This document shows, piece by piece, positions 24,755 through 33,798 of a DNA stretch of 64,000 nucleotides. The number at the start of each line of letters is the position of its first letter. The first letter of the stretch is position 1. A program made the translations under genes and the position numbers. The DNA is from Brevibacillus fortis (GTDB lineage: Bacteria; Bacillota; Bacilli; Brevibacillales; Brevibacillaceae), in NCBI RefSeq assembly GCF_003013395.1, contig NZ_PXZM01000039.1, forward strand, positions 62,001-126,000. Reading direction: 5' to 3'. The notes below the pieces were generated by a model. It saw only the letters and a list, made by a program, of their open reading frames with translations, had not been told where the DNA came from and did not search any database.

Positions 24755-26038
24755 ATGGCGAATCTCGCTTGGAAATCATTTAAAGGCATTCCGCTCGTAT
24801 TCACGTTGATCTGGATTGTAGCTTTTTCTGCCGCGTTGTACCTCATGGATAAATCGGTCATCGCGTTTCTCGGCATTCTTTCTTCCATTGTGCTTGTCTA
24901 TTACACCAATGCCTCCAAAACGATCAAAATGGTGATTGGTGCTGTGGTTCTCCTTCTGATCATTCCGTTGGTAGCGGGTGAAAACCGATACTACATGGAA
25001 GTAGCTTCACAGGTAGGAATCTACGTAGCGATGGCTTTGGGCTTAAATATCGTAGTAGGCTTTGCTGGTCTGCTTGACTTGGGTTACGTCGCATTTTTTG
25101 CAGCCGGGGCGTATGCATATGCGATTTTCTCGACCTCGCAAGCGAATGAGTTTATTGCAGGGAATCTGTTCCCGCTCTCCGGTGAGTGGTTTTGGCCATT
25201 TCTCATTGTCGGCTTGATTGTGGCTGCTATTTTCGGAATATTGCTAGGATTGCCAGTTCTCAGAGTAAAAGGGGATTACCTCGCGATCGTGACCTTGGGC
25301 TTCGGTGAAATCATTCGCATTGTCTTCAACAACCTGGACAAGCCCATCAACATCACCAACGGTCCGCAGGGAATCACGCCAATTCCGTCTCCTGAGCTGT
25401 TTGGGATCAAAATGGGGACGCCGTTTTACTTTTACTTCATCGTCTTGTTTGTAATTGCCTTTATCGTTTTGGCGAATATACGCTTTGAGCATTCGCGTTT
25501 GGGACGTGCATGGATTGCGGTACGTGAGGACGAGCTGGCTGCCCAGTCGATGGGGATTTCCTTGTTGAATACCAAGCTGGCTGCATTTGCATTGGGTGCT
25601 TCCTTCGCTGGTGTCGTCGGTGTTATCTTTGCGGCCAAGCAGACGTTTATCGATCCTACTTCCTTTACGCTGATGGAATCGATCGGGATATTGGTCATGG
25701 TCATTCTGGGTGGTAGTGGCAGCATTCCAGGGGTTGTACTTGGTGCCGCTTTTGTCACGATTTTGCAGGTACAGCTGTTAAAAGAATTCTCCAACTTCCT
25801 GCACGGTCTGCAAAACGCAGGGATCATCAGTTTGCCTAACCAGCTGGACCCATCCAAGTTCCAGCGACTCATTTTCGGAATTATGCTCATTCTCGTAGCC
25901 TTGTATCGTCCTAACGGATTGATTCCGGCCAAACGGAAGAAAAACGATCTCGATGCGATCAAAAATAGCGAGTTTGGCAAAGAAAAGCTGGGGATTCTCG
26001 GCAGACTGTCCCAATTGACTTCTGGGAAACAGTCATAG
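24755..26038 (+). CDS. livM: Branched-chain amino-acid ABC transporter, permease LivM
   Basis: Second permease of the importer, 427 residues, about ten or more helices. It shows LGLNIVVGFAGLLDLGYVAFFAAGAY, LRVKGDYLAIVTLGFGEIIR and ILGGSGSIPGVVLGA, all standard for LivM. The N-terminal ~85 residues add extra hydrophobic spans, as is common in Gram-positive members. The C-terminal tail is charged (KRKKNDLDAIKNSEFGKEK). The site AGGTGA precedes the start. Confidence 0.93.
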   Translation: MANLAWKSFKGIPLVFTLIWIVAFSAALYLMDKSVIAFLGILSSIVLVYYTNASKTIKMVIGAVVLLLIIPLVAGENRYYMEVASQVGIYVAMALGLNIVVGFAGLLDLGYVAFFAAGAYAYAIFSTSQANEFIAGNLFPLSGEWFWPFLIVGLIVAAIFGILLGLPVLRVKGDYLAIVTLGFGEIIRIVFNNLDKPINITNGPQGITPIPSPELFGIKMGTPFYFYFIVLFVIAFIVLANIRFEHSRLGRAWIAVREDELAAQSMGISLLNTKLAAFALGASFAGVVGVIFAAKQTFIDPTSFTLMESIGILVMVILGGSGSIPGVVLGAAFVTILQVQLLKEFSNFLHGLQNAGIISLPNQLDPSKFQRLIFGIMLILVALYRPNGLIPAKRKKNDLDAIKNSEFGKEKLGILGRLSQLTSGKQS

Positions 26039-26059
26039 CGGACGAGGAGGGATATGAGC

Positions 26060-26836
26060 ATGGCATTGTTAGAAGCAAAAAATTTAACGAAGCGCTTTGG
26101 CGGCTTGGTAGCCAATCAAGACGTTTCGATTGGCATCGAAAAAGGAAGCATTACGGCGGTCATCGGTCCGAATGGGGCCGGAAAAACGACTTTTTTCAAT
26201 ATGATTACCGGATTTTACGAGCCAGACGAGGGAGAAATCCTGCTGAATGGCAAAAGTATCAAGAAGCTTCGGCCTGACCAGATTGCAAGTCGGGGAATTA
26301 CCCGCACCTTTCAAAATATTCGTCTGTTCAAAGAAATGACGGCCTTGGAAAATGTCATGGTCGGTGTGCATAGCCGTTTATCGGCTGGAATCCTCGGGAT
26401 TTTGTTCAACTCTAAGCGTGTACGCCAGGAGGAAGAGCGGACGCGCGTCGAGGCTTATCAGCTCATGGAGTATGTCGGGATCGCCCATATTGCGAATGAA
26501 GCGGCGGGGAGTCTGCCTTACGGATTGCAACGACGATTGGAAATTGCTCGGGCGATGGCGACTAATCCGCAAATCATTTTGCTTGATGAACCGGCGGCAG
26601 GGATGAACCCTCGTGAAACGGTAGAAATGACAGATTTTATTCGTCGGCTGAAAAAAGAGCTCGATTTGACGATCATCCTGATCGAGCATGACATGAAGCT
26701 GGTCATGGGACTCAGCGAATACATTCACGTACTGGATTACGGCAAAAAAATTGCAGAAGGAACACCCGAACAAATCCGCAACAACCCTAACGTCATTGAG
26801 GCCTATCTCGGAAAAAGTGCGTCGGACGTGTCGTAG
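26060..26836 (+). CDS. livG: Branched-chain amino-acid ABC transporter, ATPase LivG
   Basis: Cytosolic ATPase of the importer. Walker A GPNGAGKTTFFNMI, the LivG-specific insertion region (VMVGVHSRLSAGILGILFN), a modified signature SLPYGLQRRLEIARAMA (LPYGLQ rather than LSGGQ, usual in LivG), Walker B IILLDEPAAGMNP and the switch His in LIEHDMKLVM. AGGAGGG sits nine bases before the ATG at 26060, so I prefer it over the ATG at 26054. 258 residues. Confidence 0.95.
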   Translation: MALLEAKNLTKRFGGLVANQDVSIGIEKGSITAVIGPNGAGKTTFFNMITGFYEPDEGEILLNGKSIKKLRPDQIASRGITRTFQNIRLFKEMTALENVMVGVHSRLSAGILGILFNSKRVRQEEERTRVEAYQLMEYVGIAHIANEAAGSLPYGLQRRLEIARAMATNPQIILLDEPAAGMNPRETVEMTDFIRRLKKELDLTIILIEHDMKLVMGLSEYIHVLDYGKKIAEGTPEQIRNNPNVIEAYLGKSASDVS

Positions 26837-26850
26837 AAGGAGGAAAATCG

Positions 26851-27558
26851 ATGGCATTGTTAGAGTTGACTAACGTTCATACGTATTACGGCGGCATCCA
26901 CGCATTAAAAGGATTGAGCATGACGGTAAACGAAGGCGAAGTGGTGACGCTGATCGGTTCCAACGGGGCAGGGAAATCGACCACGTTGAAAACGATTTGT
27001 GCGCAAACACGAGCCAAAGAAGGAAAAGTCATCTTTAATGGCAAAGACATTACACAAATGCGTACACATGATATTGCCTTAGCAGGAATCGCCCACGTTC
27101 CGGAAGGCCGCCGTATTTTTCCCAAGCTGACTGTACGCGAGAATTTGGAGATGGGTGCGTTTAGTGTATCGGATAAAAAGGTGATCGAAGAAGGAATTGA
27201 GCGTGCCTTTGCTTACTTTCCGCGACTGAAGGAACGGGTTAGTCAAAAAGGTGGCACGATGTCCGGTGGCGAGCAGCAAATGCTGGCGATTGCGCGTGGC
27301 CTGATGATGAAGCCAAAAATTCTCATGCTCGATGAACCGTCGATGGGATTGGCGCCGATTCTGGTGGAGCAGATTTTTGAAATCGTTACGGAGCTGAACA
27401 AGGAAGGCATGACCATTCTTTTGGTCGAGCAAAATGCGAATCAGGCGCTGTCTGTCGCGCATCGTGGTTATGTGATTCAGACAGGTGAAATTATTTTGAA
27501 AGACGACGCCCAGACATTATTGATGAATCCGCAGGTAAGAGAGGCGTATTTGGCGTAA
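26851..27558 (+). CDS. livF: Branched-chain amino-acid ABC transporter, ATPase LivF
   Basis: Second ATPase, pairing with LivG. Walker A GSNGAGKSTTLKTI, the LivF mark VPEGRRIFPKLTVRENLEMG, signature MSGGEQQMLAIARGLM, Walker B ILMLDEPSMGLAP, switch LLVEQNANQAL. 235 residues is normal. AAGGAGGAAAA upstream of the ATG. Last gene of the liv operon; a strong terminator follows. Confidence 0.96.
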   Translation: MALLELTNVHTYYGGIHALKGLSMTVNEGEVVTLIGSNGAGKSTTLKTICAQTRAKEGKVIFNGKDITQMRTHDIALAGIAHVPEGRRIFPKLTVRENLEMGAFSVSDKKVIEEGIERAFAYFPRLKERVSQKGGTMSGGEQQMLAIARGLMMKPKILMLDEPSMGLAPILVEQIFEIVTELNKEGMTILLVEQNANQALSVAHRGYVIQTGEIILKDDAQTLLMNPQVREAYLA

Positions 27559-27571
27559 TAGAAACGTGAGT

Positions 27572-27605
27572 ACCGATGGGGATTTTTATCTCCATCGGTT
27601 TTTCA
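27572..27605 (+). terminator. Terminator of the liv operon
   Basis: Twelve-base stem (ACCGATGGGGAT at 27572-27583 with ATCTCCATCGGT at 27588-27599, one G-T pair) with loop TTTT, followed by TTTTTC. Confidence 0.9.
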
Positions 27606-27629
27606 TTTGGTCAGCGAGGAGGATGGAGC

Positions 27630-29069
27630 TTGCTAGATATTAGTCCCCGCTTTGTAGAAGGGAGCGAGTCTCTCTATCTACAGCTTTATCGCTATTTTTG
27701 TACAGAAATCCAAGGGAGGCGCTTGATTTCCGGGACGCGTCTGCCTTCTGTTCGGGCATTGAGCGGATTTTTGCATGTGAGTAAAACGACTGTCGAGAGC
27801 GCCTATCACCAGCTCATGGCAGAAGGCTATATCGAGAGTCGGGAGCGCAGCGGATTTTATGTGGTCGATGTGGACTGGGATGGGCCAATGCCAAGTGGGA
27901 AGGGGCAGCAACCAGTTAAAACGGCTCACGTCCAAACGCTTCCACCTACGCCTTCATCAGTCCCGGTCCTGTATGATTTTCACCAAGCGCGCGTAGATGC
28001 CGAGCACTTTCCTTTTGACCGTTGGCGCAAGTACACTAACCAATGCATGCAGGAAGAAAACAAGCATGTGCTCTACTACGGCGACCGACAAGGCGAGCCG
28101 CAGCTGAGGGAGGAGCTCGCACGCTATCTCGGACGTGCCCGGGGTGTACAAGCTACGCCGGAACAAATTGTGATCGGTGCGGGGACACAGGTGATGATCA
28201 GCTTATTGGGGTTCCTGTTCGGGACACGGGGACAGGCAGTTGCAATGGAAGAGCCGGGTTATCACGGTGTACGTGCCGTGTTTTCTCATTTGGGCTATGA
28301 CGTGCGCCCGATCAAGCTGGCGGAGGATGGGATTGATGTGGAAGCGCTCAGTGAGAGTGGAGCGCAGCTGGTTTATATCACCCCGTCTCATCAGGACCCT
28401 TCTGGAATTGTCATGCCGTATGCCAAACGGCTAAAGCTGCTACACTGGGCGAATCAGACAGGGAGCTACATCATGGAGGATGACTACGATGGTGAGTTTC
28501 GCTATCATGGCAAGCCGATTCCTTCCCTCCAAGGGGTGGATACGCAGGGACGCGTCATTTATTTGGGGACGTTCTCCAAGGCTCTGCTGCCGTCGATTCG
28601 GATGAGCTATATGGTTTTGCCGCAAGCGTTATTGGCGGTGTATCAGGAGAAATTGGCGGATTTTGACCAGTCGGCATCGCGTATTCATCAGGAGACGCTG
28701 GCCTTGTTCATGAAAAATGGCGATTGGGAGCGGCATATTCGCAAGATGCGGACGCTTTACCGTAAAAAGCATGGTGCGTTGCTTCAGTGTTTGCAGGAAC
28801 ACTTTGGGGCGAATATCTGGGTCAAGGGTCAGGATGCCGGGCTGTCCGTGACGGTAGAGGTGAAAAGCGAGTGCACTCCACAACAGTTGGCGCATATTGC
28901 AGCTGCGTCCGGCATTCGCGTCTATCCAACCTCACACAAATGGATTCATCCGCAGGAAAATGGACTTCCGACTTTTCAGTTTGGGTTCGGGGGGCAGACC
29001 ATCGAGGAGATTGAGGCTGGAATTTGTCTGTTGAAACGTGCATGGGAACCTTATTTGAGAAAGGCATAG
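27630..29069 (+). CDS. MocR-type regulator (GntR domain fused to aminotransferase)
   Basis: GntR winged helix at about 10-75 (LYLQLYRYFCTEIQGRRL, TRLPSVRALSGFLHVSKTTV) followed by a class I aminotransferase fold from about 110 that binds PLP. The lysine that should hold PLP is in IYLGTFSKALLPSIRMSY, and the PLP phosphate/ring residues appear in YIMEDDYDGEFRY. Members such as PdxR, GabR and EhuR sense PLP or amino-acid derivatives. The TTG at 27630 (479 residues) has GGAGG upstream, and the ORF's earlier start lies in the liv terminator. Its target is unknown; it is probably transcribed independently. Confidence 0.9.
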   Translation: MLDISPRFVEGSESLYLQLYRYFCTEIQGRRLISGTRLPSVRALSGFLHVSKTTVESAYHQLMAEGYIESRERSGFYVVDVDWDGPMPSGKGQQPVKTAHVQTLPPTPSSVPVLYDFHQARVDAEHFPFDRWRKYTNQCMQEENKHVLYYGDRQGEPQLREELARYLGRARGVQATPEQIVIGAGTQVMISLLGFLFGTRGQAVAMEEPGYHGVRAVFSHLGYDVRPIKLAEDGIDVEALSESGAQLVYITPSHQDPSGIVMPYAKRLKLLHWANQTGSYIMEDDYDGEFRYHGKPIPSLQGVDTQGRVIYLGTFSKALLPSIRMSYMVLPQALLAVYQEKLADFDQSASRIHQETLALFMKNGDWERHIRKMRTLYRKKHGALLQCLQEHFGANIWVKGQDAGLSVTVEVKSECTPQQLAHIAAASGIRVYPTSHKWIHPQENGLPTFQFGFGGQTIEEIEAGICLLKRAWEPYLRKA

Positions 29070-29156
29070 AGAAGGGAGCTCAGCCAGAGTGTCACAGGCG
29101 TTGGTTGTAAAAGGAATGAAGCCCTTGGAATGCAAAGCGGATGGTTACGTAGATGA

Positions 29157-29199
29157 AAAAATGCAGCCCGTTCTCCCTTAGGAGGCGGGCTACATTTTT
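29157..29199. terminator. Terminator after the MocR gene
   Basis: AAAAATG-C-AGCCCG (29157-29170) pairs with CGGGCT-A-CATTTTT (29186-29199), one internal mismatch. It overlaps the end of the minus-strand small gene and may end both transcripts. The stretch 29070-29156 before it shows no convincing gene. Confidence 0.8.
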
Positions 29200-29377
29200 A
29201 TTGTGGTCCACTAATATCGTTACGTACGTCGTTTAGATAGTTCTCTGTGTACACCATCTGGGAGCTACTCAAGTTCTTGGGAGTCTTTTTCTTTTTTCTT
29301 TTGTTGATCTGGTCATAAATTATTCCAAATACGATCAAGCCACCAACAATGGTTAATAAGAATGCCCAAATTGGCAT
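29198..29377 (-). CDS. Small membrane protein with one span (59 residues)
   Basis: Starts with ATG near 29377 behind a run of six G (good ribosome site) and ends TAA near 29198. Residues 1-20 form a membrane span (PIWAFLLTIVGGLIVFGII), followed by a lysine block (INKRKKKK) and a polar tail with SSSQMVYTENYLND. The N-terminus is expected outside and the tail inside. The regular codon pattern, site and positive-inside topology support a real gene. I recognise no family. Coordinates could be off by one base. Confidence 0.6.
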   Translation of the reverse strand: MPIWAFLLTIVGGLIVFGIIYDQINKRKKKKTPKNLSSSQMVYTENYLNDVRNDISGPQ

Positions 29378-29470
29378 AAAAGCCCCCCTAACGCACTGCT
29401 CACTTTATATATTAGACTCATTTTTCTGTAATATGTTTCTCTTTTGAATTGCTTGTCGTTTTTCGATATT

Positions 29471-29662
29471 ATGGAAGTCGAGGTGCAGAATATCGAAGGT
29501 GGGACGTACGTTTTGAACATTTTCTGAAGTATCCGCTCGAAAGAGTCTGGACAGGGCTAACCAAACCGGACCAGGTAGCAGCATGGCTGGCATGTTCATC
29601 TGGAGCGGTTGGAAGAAATGCCGGAGGGGAGCAGCCTGAATGGCCGTGGAACAACTGAGTAA
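29471..29662 (+). pseudogene. Decayed SRPBCC/AHSA1 protein
   Basis: Pieces of an AHSA1/SRPBCC (START-like) protein lie in different frames. MEVEVQNIEGGTYV opens at 29471, then a frame change leads to VRFEHFLKYPLERVWTGL, TKPDQVAAWLA, the typical N-terminus. This is joined directly, in another frame, to GWHVHLERLEEMPEG, which is the C-terminal helix of the same family, ending at TAA 29660-29662. About two thirds of the domain is missing between them. Reading: a frameshift plus a large internal deletion. A strong terminator still follows. Confidence 0.7.
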
Positions 29663-29676
29663 GTCCACATAAAGAG

Positions 29677-29720
29677 AAACCTCCTGTCATCGAAGCAGAC
29701 TGATGAACAGGAGGTTTTTT
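29677..29720. terminator. Terminator between the AHSA1 remnant and the IclR gene
   Basis: AAACCTCCTGT (29677-29687) and ACAGGAGGTTT (29707-29717), extended by CATC/GATG across a bulge, with T6. Shared by two convergent genes. Confidence 0.88.
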
Positions 29721-29740
29721 CATGGCAGCTCAAGCTGATT

Positions 29741-30502
29741 TTAAGACATTCGATACCCTAGCTGAGCTGACATCGCACGTACCGTCGCTAGCGTTTCTTG
29801 CAAAATCTCTTCTTTTTTCGGCATCACGCGGTCAGAGGGACCGATGACACTGACGGATGCAGTTACGTGTCCAGTTGAATCAAAAATCGGGGCAGCGATT
29901 CCGGTCACGCCTGTATTGCGTCGATTCGAGCTGATTTCATAGCCCTGCTCGCGGATCGCCACCAAGTCCTCTTTGATTTGCTCGACCGACGTGTACGAAT
30001 GAGGCGTGTAGCTTTTCAGCGGGTGTTCCTGCAAAATCTCATCTTGAAACTCCTCCGGCTGATAGGCGAGCAAAACCCTGGCGGCGGAGGTAGAGTAAAG
30101 AGGAAAACGCCGGAAGGATTCTACGGTAAAGCGAACTGGATGAAGCGAATCCTCTTTGGCTACATATATCGCGTCCTTGGAATCTTGTACACATAATACA
30201 GCCAATTCATTTGTCCGTGAGACAAGCTGGTCCAAGAATGGTTTGGAAAAATCAACGATATCGTGATTCGTGAGTACCTTAGTACCCAGCTCCAAAAGCG
30301 TGTAGCCAAGCGTATACTGCTTGGTTTTTTCATTTTGGCGGATAAAGCCTTCAGACTCCAGCGTGGACAGGAGCTTGTGAACGGCTCCCTTGGAAAGCTG
30401 GAGCTTTTTACTGAGCTCCGTTACCCCGAGTTCCTTTGGCGAATCGAGAAATATTTTTAACAGCCGACAGCCATTTCGAACAGAAGACAATACTTGGTCC
30501 AT
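29741..30502 (-). CDS. IclR-family transcriptional regulator
   Basis: Winged helix at about 5-65 (SVRNGCRLLKIFLDSPKELG, TELSKKLQLSKGAVHKLLSTL) and the IclR effector domain (from about 75), including VRFTVESFRRFPLYSTSAARVLLAY and RRNTGVTGIAAPIFDSTG. 253 residues is normal. AAAGGAG precedes the ATG. It is divergent from the ABC importer/M20 peptidase operon and probably controls it in response to a small organic ligand; the ligand is unknown. Confidence 0.92.
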   Translation of the reverse strand: MDQVLSSVRNGCRLLKIFLDSPKELGVTELSKKLQLSKGAVHKLLSTLESEGFIRQNEKTKQYTLGYTLLELGTKVLTNHDIVDFSKPFLDQLVSRTNELAVLCVQDSKDAIYVAKEDSLHPVRFTVESFRRFPLYSTSAARVLLAYQPEEFQDEILQEHPLKSYTPHSYTSVEQIKEDLVAIREQGYEISSNRRNTGVTGIAAPIFDSTGHVTASVSVIGPSDRVMPKKEEILQETLATVRAMSAQLGYRMS

Positions 30503-30560
30503 ACAAACGTCTCCTTTAACGTACAGTAGCCCCTCTAAAAGAAGAGTCTCGATTGAAGTT

Positions 30561-30656
30561 ATTTTACCATTAGAAAGAATGCTGACAAGCCTGTAATTGG
30601 GGCAATGATGCTTCTAGTACGACTACCTTGAATAGTCAGTATCTTTATGCTAGTAT
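30561..30656. promoter_or_regulatory. Divergent promoters and candidate IclR operator
   Basis: Plus strand: TTGAAT (30628-30633), 17 bases, TAGTAT (30651-30656). Minus strand: TTGTCA (plus 30583-30588), 16 bases, TAAAAT (plus 30561-30566). The inverted repeat GACTA (30621-30625)/TAGTC (30633-30637) overlaps the plus-strand -35 and is a candidate binding site for the IclR protein. Confidence 0.5.
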
Positions 30657-30730
30657 AACATTATCGTTCTCAAATAGGAAACGTTGTTCTCTATTCGTGA
30701 ACAAAACAGACAATCGGGGGTCGAACTTAC

Positions 30731-31849
30731 ATGAAGAAAAAGGCATTATCCGTCTTGTCCATTTTCGCTTTGGCTGGTTCCTTGCTGGCTGGATGTGGCT
30801 CTTCCACGCCGCAAACATCTGCTCCTGCACCGGCTGCTGGCAACAATAGCGGCACCGAAGCACAAGCTCAGCTGGAAGACACACTGGTTGTGGCAGGAAA
30901 CGGCGCGACAGTTGAAAAGATGATGAAGGATGAAGTGTTCAAGAAGTTTAACGAGAAGTATCCGAATGTAAAGCTGACCTATGTTTCTGGCGTTTCCACG
31001 GAGATCGTAGCGAAGGTTAAGGCACAGAAAAATGCTCCGCAAATCGACCTGACGATTATTGAGGGCGGCGAACAAGAGAAGGGACGTCAAGAAGGCTTGT
31101 GGGAAACCGTATCCGCAACCGATATCCCGAACATGAAAAACGTACCGGAAGATTTGCGTGTAACCGAGGATAGCGGTGTAGTCGTAAACTTCACGCCGAT
31201 GGGGATTTCCTACAATGCGGACCTGGTAAAAGAAAAAGGCTTGCCTGTACCGAAGTCCTGGAATGACCTCGCCAAGCCTGAAGTGAAGGGCTACATCACG
31301 ATGACAGACGTAGCGAGCAACTTCGGACGCTCTGCGATGATCATGCTGGCGTACGCAAATGGCGGGTCTGAGAAAGATATCGAACAAGGCTTCAAACAAA
31401 TGGAAACGATTGCAGGATACATGCCGACCTTTGCGAAGAGTGCTGCACAGCTTCAGCAAAATCTGCAAAACAAGAGCGCAGCCTACACCACTTGGACGAT
31501 GGCGCGCAGCTTGACACAAAAAGAAGCAGGCGTACCATTGGAGTTCGTTTTCCCTGAAGAGGGCGGAAACATCGTACCAAACGTAGCTACGCTGGTAAAA
31601 GGTTCGAAGAGTCCAAAAGCGGCTAAAGCATTCGTCGAGTTCCTTTTGACAGATGAAATTCAAACGATGTACGCAACGAAGCTGTACTACAATCCAGCAA
31701 CATCTGTGAAGCTACCAGACGATGTAGCGAAAACATTGGAATTCGATCGTACAAAAGTGGTGAACTTCGACTATGGCGTAGTGAGCAAGGCAACATCTGC
31801 TTGGCTAGATCGCTTTAACAAAGAAATCGCACCTAAAACAGGAAAGTAG
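30731..31849 (+). CDS. ABC transporter, binding lipoprotein (iron/polyamine type)
   Basis: Extracellular solute-binding protein of the family 1/PotD-AfuA type. Signal peptide with lipobox LLAGC, lipid on C22, then a Ser/Ala/Pro/Gly linker to about residue 45. The fold shows LVVAGNGATVEKMMKDEVF, VVVNFTPMGISYNADLV and the late PKAAKAFVEFLLTDEIQTMYA. Relatives bind polyamines, ferric iron, thiamine or 2-aminoethylphosphonate; the sequence does not settle which. First gene of a five-gene operon with ATPase, two permeases and a peptidase. Confidence 0.9.
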   Translation: MKKKALSVLSIFALAGSLLAGCGSSTPQTSAPAPAAGNNSGTEAQAQLEDTLVVAGNGATVEKMMKDEVFKKFNEKYPNVKLTYVSGVSTEIVAKVKAQKNAPQIDLTIIEGGEQEKGRQEGLWETVSATDIPNMKNVPEDLRVTEDSGVVVNFTPMGISYNADLVKEKGLPVPKSWNDLAKPEVKGYITMTDVASNFGRSAMIMLAYANGGSEKDIEQGFKQMETIAGYMPTFAKSAAQLQQNLQNKSAAYTTWTMARSLTQKEAGVPLEFVFPEEGGNIVPNVATLVKGSKSPKAAKAFVEFLLTDEIQTMYATKLYYNPATSVKLPDDVAKTLEFDRTKVVNFDYGVVSKATSAWLDRFNKEIAPKTGK

Positions 31850-31857
31850 GTATTCAC

Positions 31858-32952
31858 GTGACCAAGGTGATTGACGTTGAACTGCGCGGCATCATGAAAA
31901 AATTTCAAAGCAATGTCGTGGTTCAAAACTTCAACCTGCAGGTGGAGCAAGGCGAATTCATCTCGTTTCTCGGCCCATCTGGTTGCGGTAAGACCACGAC
32001 CTTGAATATGATTGCCGGTTTTTTGGACCCGGATGGCGGAGACCTCTTGATCAAGGGGCAGCGAATGAATGGCGTTCCTCCGTACAAACGAGAGCTGGGA
32101 ATGGTGTTCCAGACGTACTCGTTGTTCCCGCATATGACTGTGGCGGAAAACATCGCCTACGGCTTGAAATTGCGCAAAGTGAACAAACAAGAAATGCAAG
32201 AGCGTGTGAATCGCGTACTGTCTCTGGTGAAGCTGCCAAACGTAGCAGACCGTTACCCGAAACAGCTCTCTGGCGGACAACGTCAGCGGATTGCGATAGC
32301 GCGGGCGCTTGTTATTGAGCCGTCGCTCCTGCTGTTGGATGAGCCGCTCAGTAACCTGGATGCAAAACTTCGCGAAGAGCTGCGCGATGAATTAAAGCGC
32401 TTACATCACGAAATTGGCGTTACGACTATTTTTGTTACACATGACCAAGAAGAGGCGCTGGCGCTCTCTGATCGCATCGTGGTCATGAATCACGGATTCG
32501 TAGAGCAAATCGGTACGCCACTAGAGATATATAATCAGCCCGCTTCTGAATTCGTACATACCTTCATTGGTAAGACGAACCGTTTGGAAGGGGAAGTCAT
32601 CGGAATGGATGGGGATGTACTTACATTGCGTACTACCGGTGGAATGCTTGTGAAGGCGGCAAAGCAACAGCGAACAGTGGCACTCCATGAAAAAGTGATC
32701 ATTTTTATCCGACCAGAGAAAATCAAGCTGACCGATACAGCAGTTAGTGACGAAGCGAATCGAGTAAAAGGACATTTGCAGCTTGCTTCCTTCCTGGGCT
32801 CGTACACAGAATGTGAGGTCAAGGCCGGGGAGCATACGATTTCGGTAAAAGTTCAAATGACCGATAAATCGGTAGAACGCGAAGAGGGTCAAACGGTTTA
32901 CTGTCAATGGAATGCGGACGACGTACTGGTCATGCCCGCAGGAAGGGGATGA
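31858..32952 (+). CDS. ABC transporter, ATPase (PotA-like)
   Basis: ATPase of the same importer. Walker A GPSGCGKTTTLNMIAGF, signature LSGGQRQRIAIARAL, Walker B LLLLDEPLSNLDA, switch FVTHDQEEAL. Residues from about 245 form the extra TOBE domain (LEGEVIGMDGDVL; IFIRPEKIKL) found in the PotA/FbpC/MalK branch. The GTG start is eight bases after the binding-protein stop, with GTAGGT as a modest site. 364 residues. Confidence 0.93.
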   Translation: MTKVIDVELRGIMKKFQSNVVVQNFNLQVEQGEFISFLGPSGCGKTTTLNMIAGFLDPDGGDLLIKGQRMNGVPPYKRELGMVFQTYSLFPHMTVAENIAYGLKLRKVNKQEMQERVNRVLSLVKLPNVADRYPKQLSGGQRQRIAIARALVIEPSLLLLDEPLSNLDAKLREELRDELKRLHHEIGVTTIFVTHDQEEALALSDRIVVMNHGFVEQIGTPLEIYNQPASEFVHTFIGKTNRLEGEVIGMDGDVLTLRTTGGMLVKAAKQQRTVALHEKVIIFIRPEKIKLTDTAVSDEANRVKGHLQLASFLGSYTECEVKAGEHTISVKVQMTDKSVEREEGQTVYCQWNADDVLVMPAGRG

Positions 32953-32955
32953 CGG

Positions 32956-33798
32956 ATGAGCAAGCGTCTCTCGGTTACGTTGTTGACAGCACCTGCGATG
33001 ATTTTGCTGCTTGGAGTATTCATCCTACCAATGCTGATGATGCTTATGCTCAGCTTTCAGGATGAGAATCAGGCGTTCTCTTTGCACAATTATTCATTAT
33101 TTGTACAAGATCCGTACTACTTGGAGATTCTTTGGCGGACGATTCGCGTGAGTCTCTGGACGGTACTGGCAAGCCTCTTGCTTGGATTCCCTGTAGCGAT
33201 GTACATGGCGCAGGCTACAGGGAAAATGCGTGGAATCGTTACGATGCTGATCCTGGCCCCTCACCTCATCAGTGTTGTTATTCGCAACTTCGGTTGGGTA
33301 GTGGTTTTGGGGGAAAAAGGGTGGATTAATGAAACGTTGATCAGTCTGGGTCTGATCGATCAACCGTTGCGGCTGTTGTACAACGAGCTGGGTATTGTGA
33401 TCGGTCTGACGGATTCCTTCATTGCCTACATGGTTCTAGCGATTGCAACCAGCTTGTATGCAATTGATCCGTCCCTGAATAAGGCGGCATCGATTTTGGG
33501 TGCTTCCCGCATGCGTACGTTTTTCAGTGTGACGTTACCCTTGTGCTTGCCGGGGATTATTGCCGGTACGACACTGGTGTTCAGTTTGTCGATGAGTGCC
33601 TTTGTGACACCTGCCTTGATGGGTGGCACTTCCGTGAAGGTCTTGCCTGTCATTGCCTATGAGCAAATCATGGCGACACTGAACTGGCCTTTGGGTGCGG
33701 CACTTGCCTTCCTGCTTTTGGGCAGCACGATTCTATTGGTGACTTTGTATACGAAGCTGATTGAAACCAAGCGGTATAAAGAGGTGTTTGCGTCATGA
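32956..33798 (+). CDS. ABC transporter, permease 1 (PotB-like)
   Basis: Six-helix permease (280 residues). The coupling motif of the family is visible as ASILGASRMRTFFSVTLPLCLPGI (EAA loop). AAGGGGATGA lies before the ATG, which starts three bases after the ATPase stop. It overlaps the next permease gene by four bases, implying translational coupling and a heterodimeric channel. Confidence 0.92.
   Translation: MSKRLSVTLLTAPAMILLLGVFILPMLMMLMLSFQDENQAFSLHNYSLFVQDPYYLEILWRTIRVSLWTVLASLLLGFPVAMYMAQATGKMRGIVTMLILAPHLISVVIRNFGWVVVLGEKGWINETLISLGLIDQPLRLLYNELGIVIGLTDSFIAYMVLAIATSLYAIDPSLNKAASILGASRMRTFFSVTLPLCLPGIIAGTTLVFSLSMSAFVTPALMGGTSVKVLPVIAYEQIMATLNWPLGAALAFLLLGSTILLVTLYTKLIETKRYKEVFAS

Noticed and set aside
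29089..29184. 31-codon GTG frame after the MocR gene
   Set aside because: Poorly spaced ribosome site and its end runs through the terminator hairpin.
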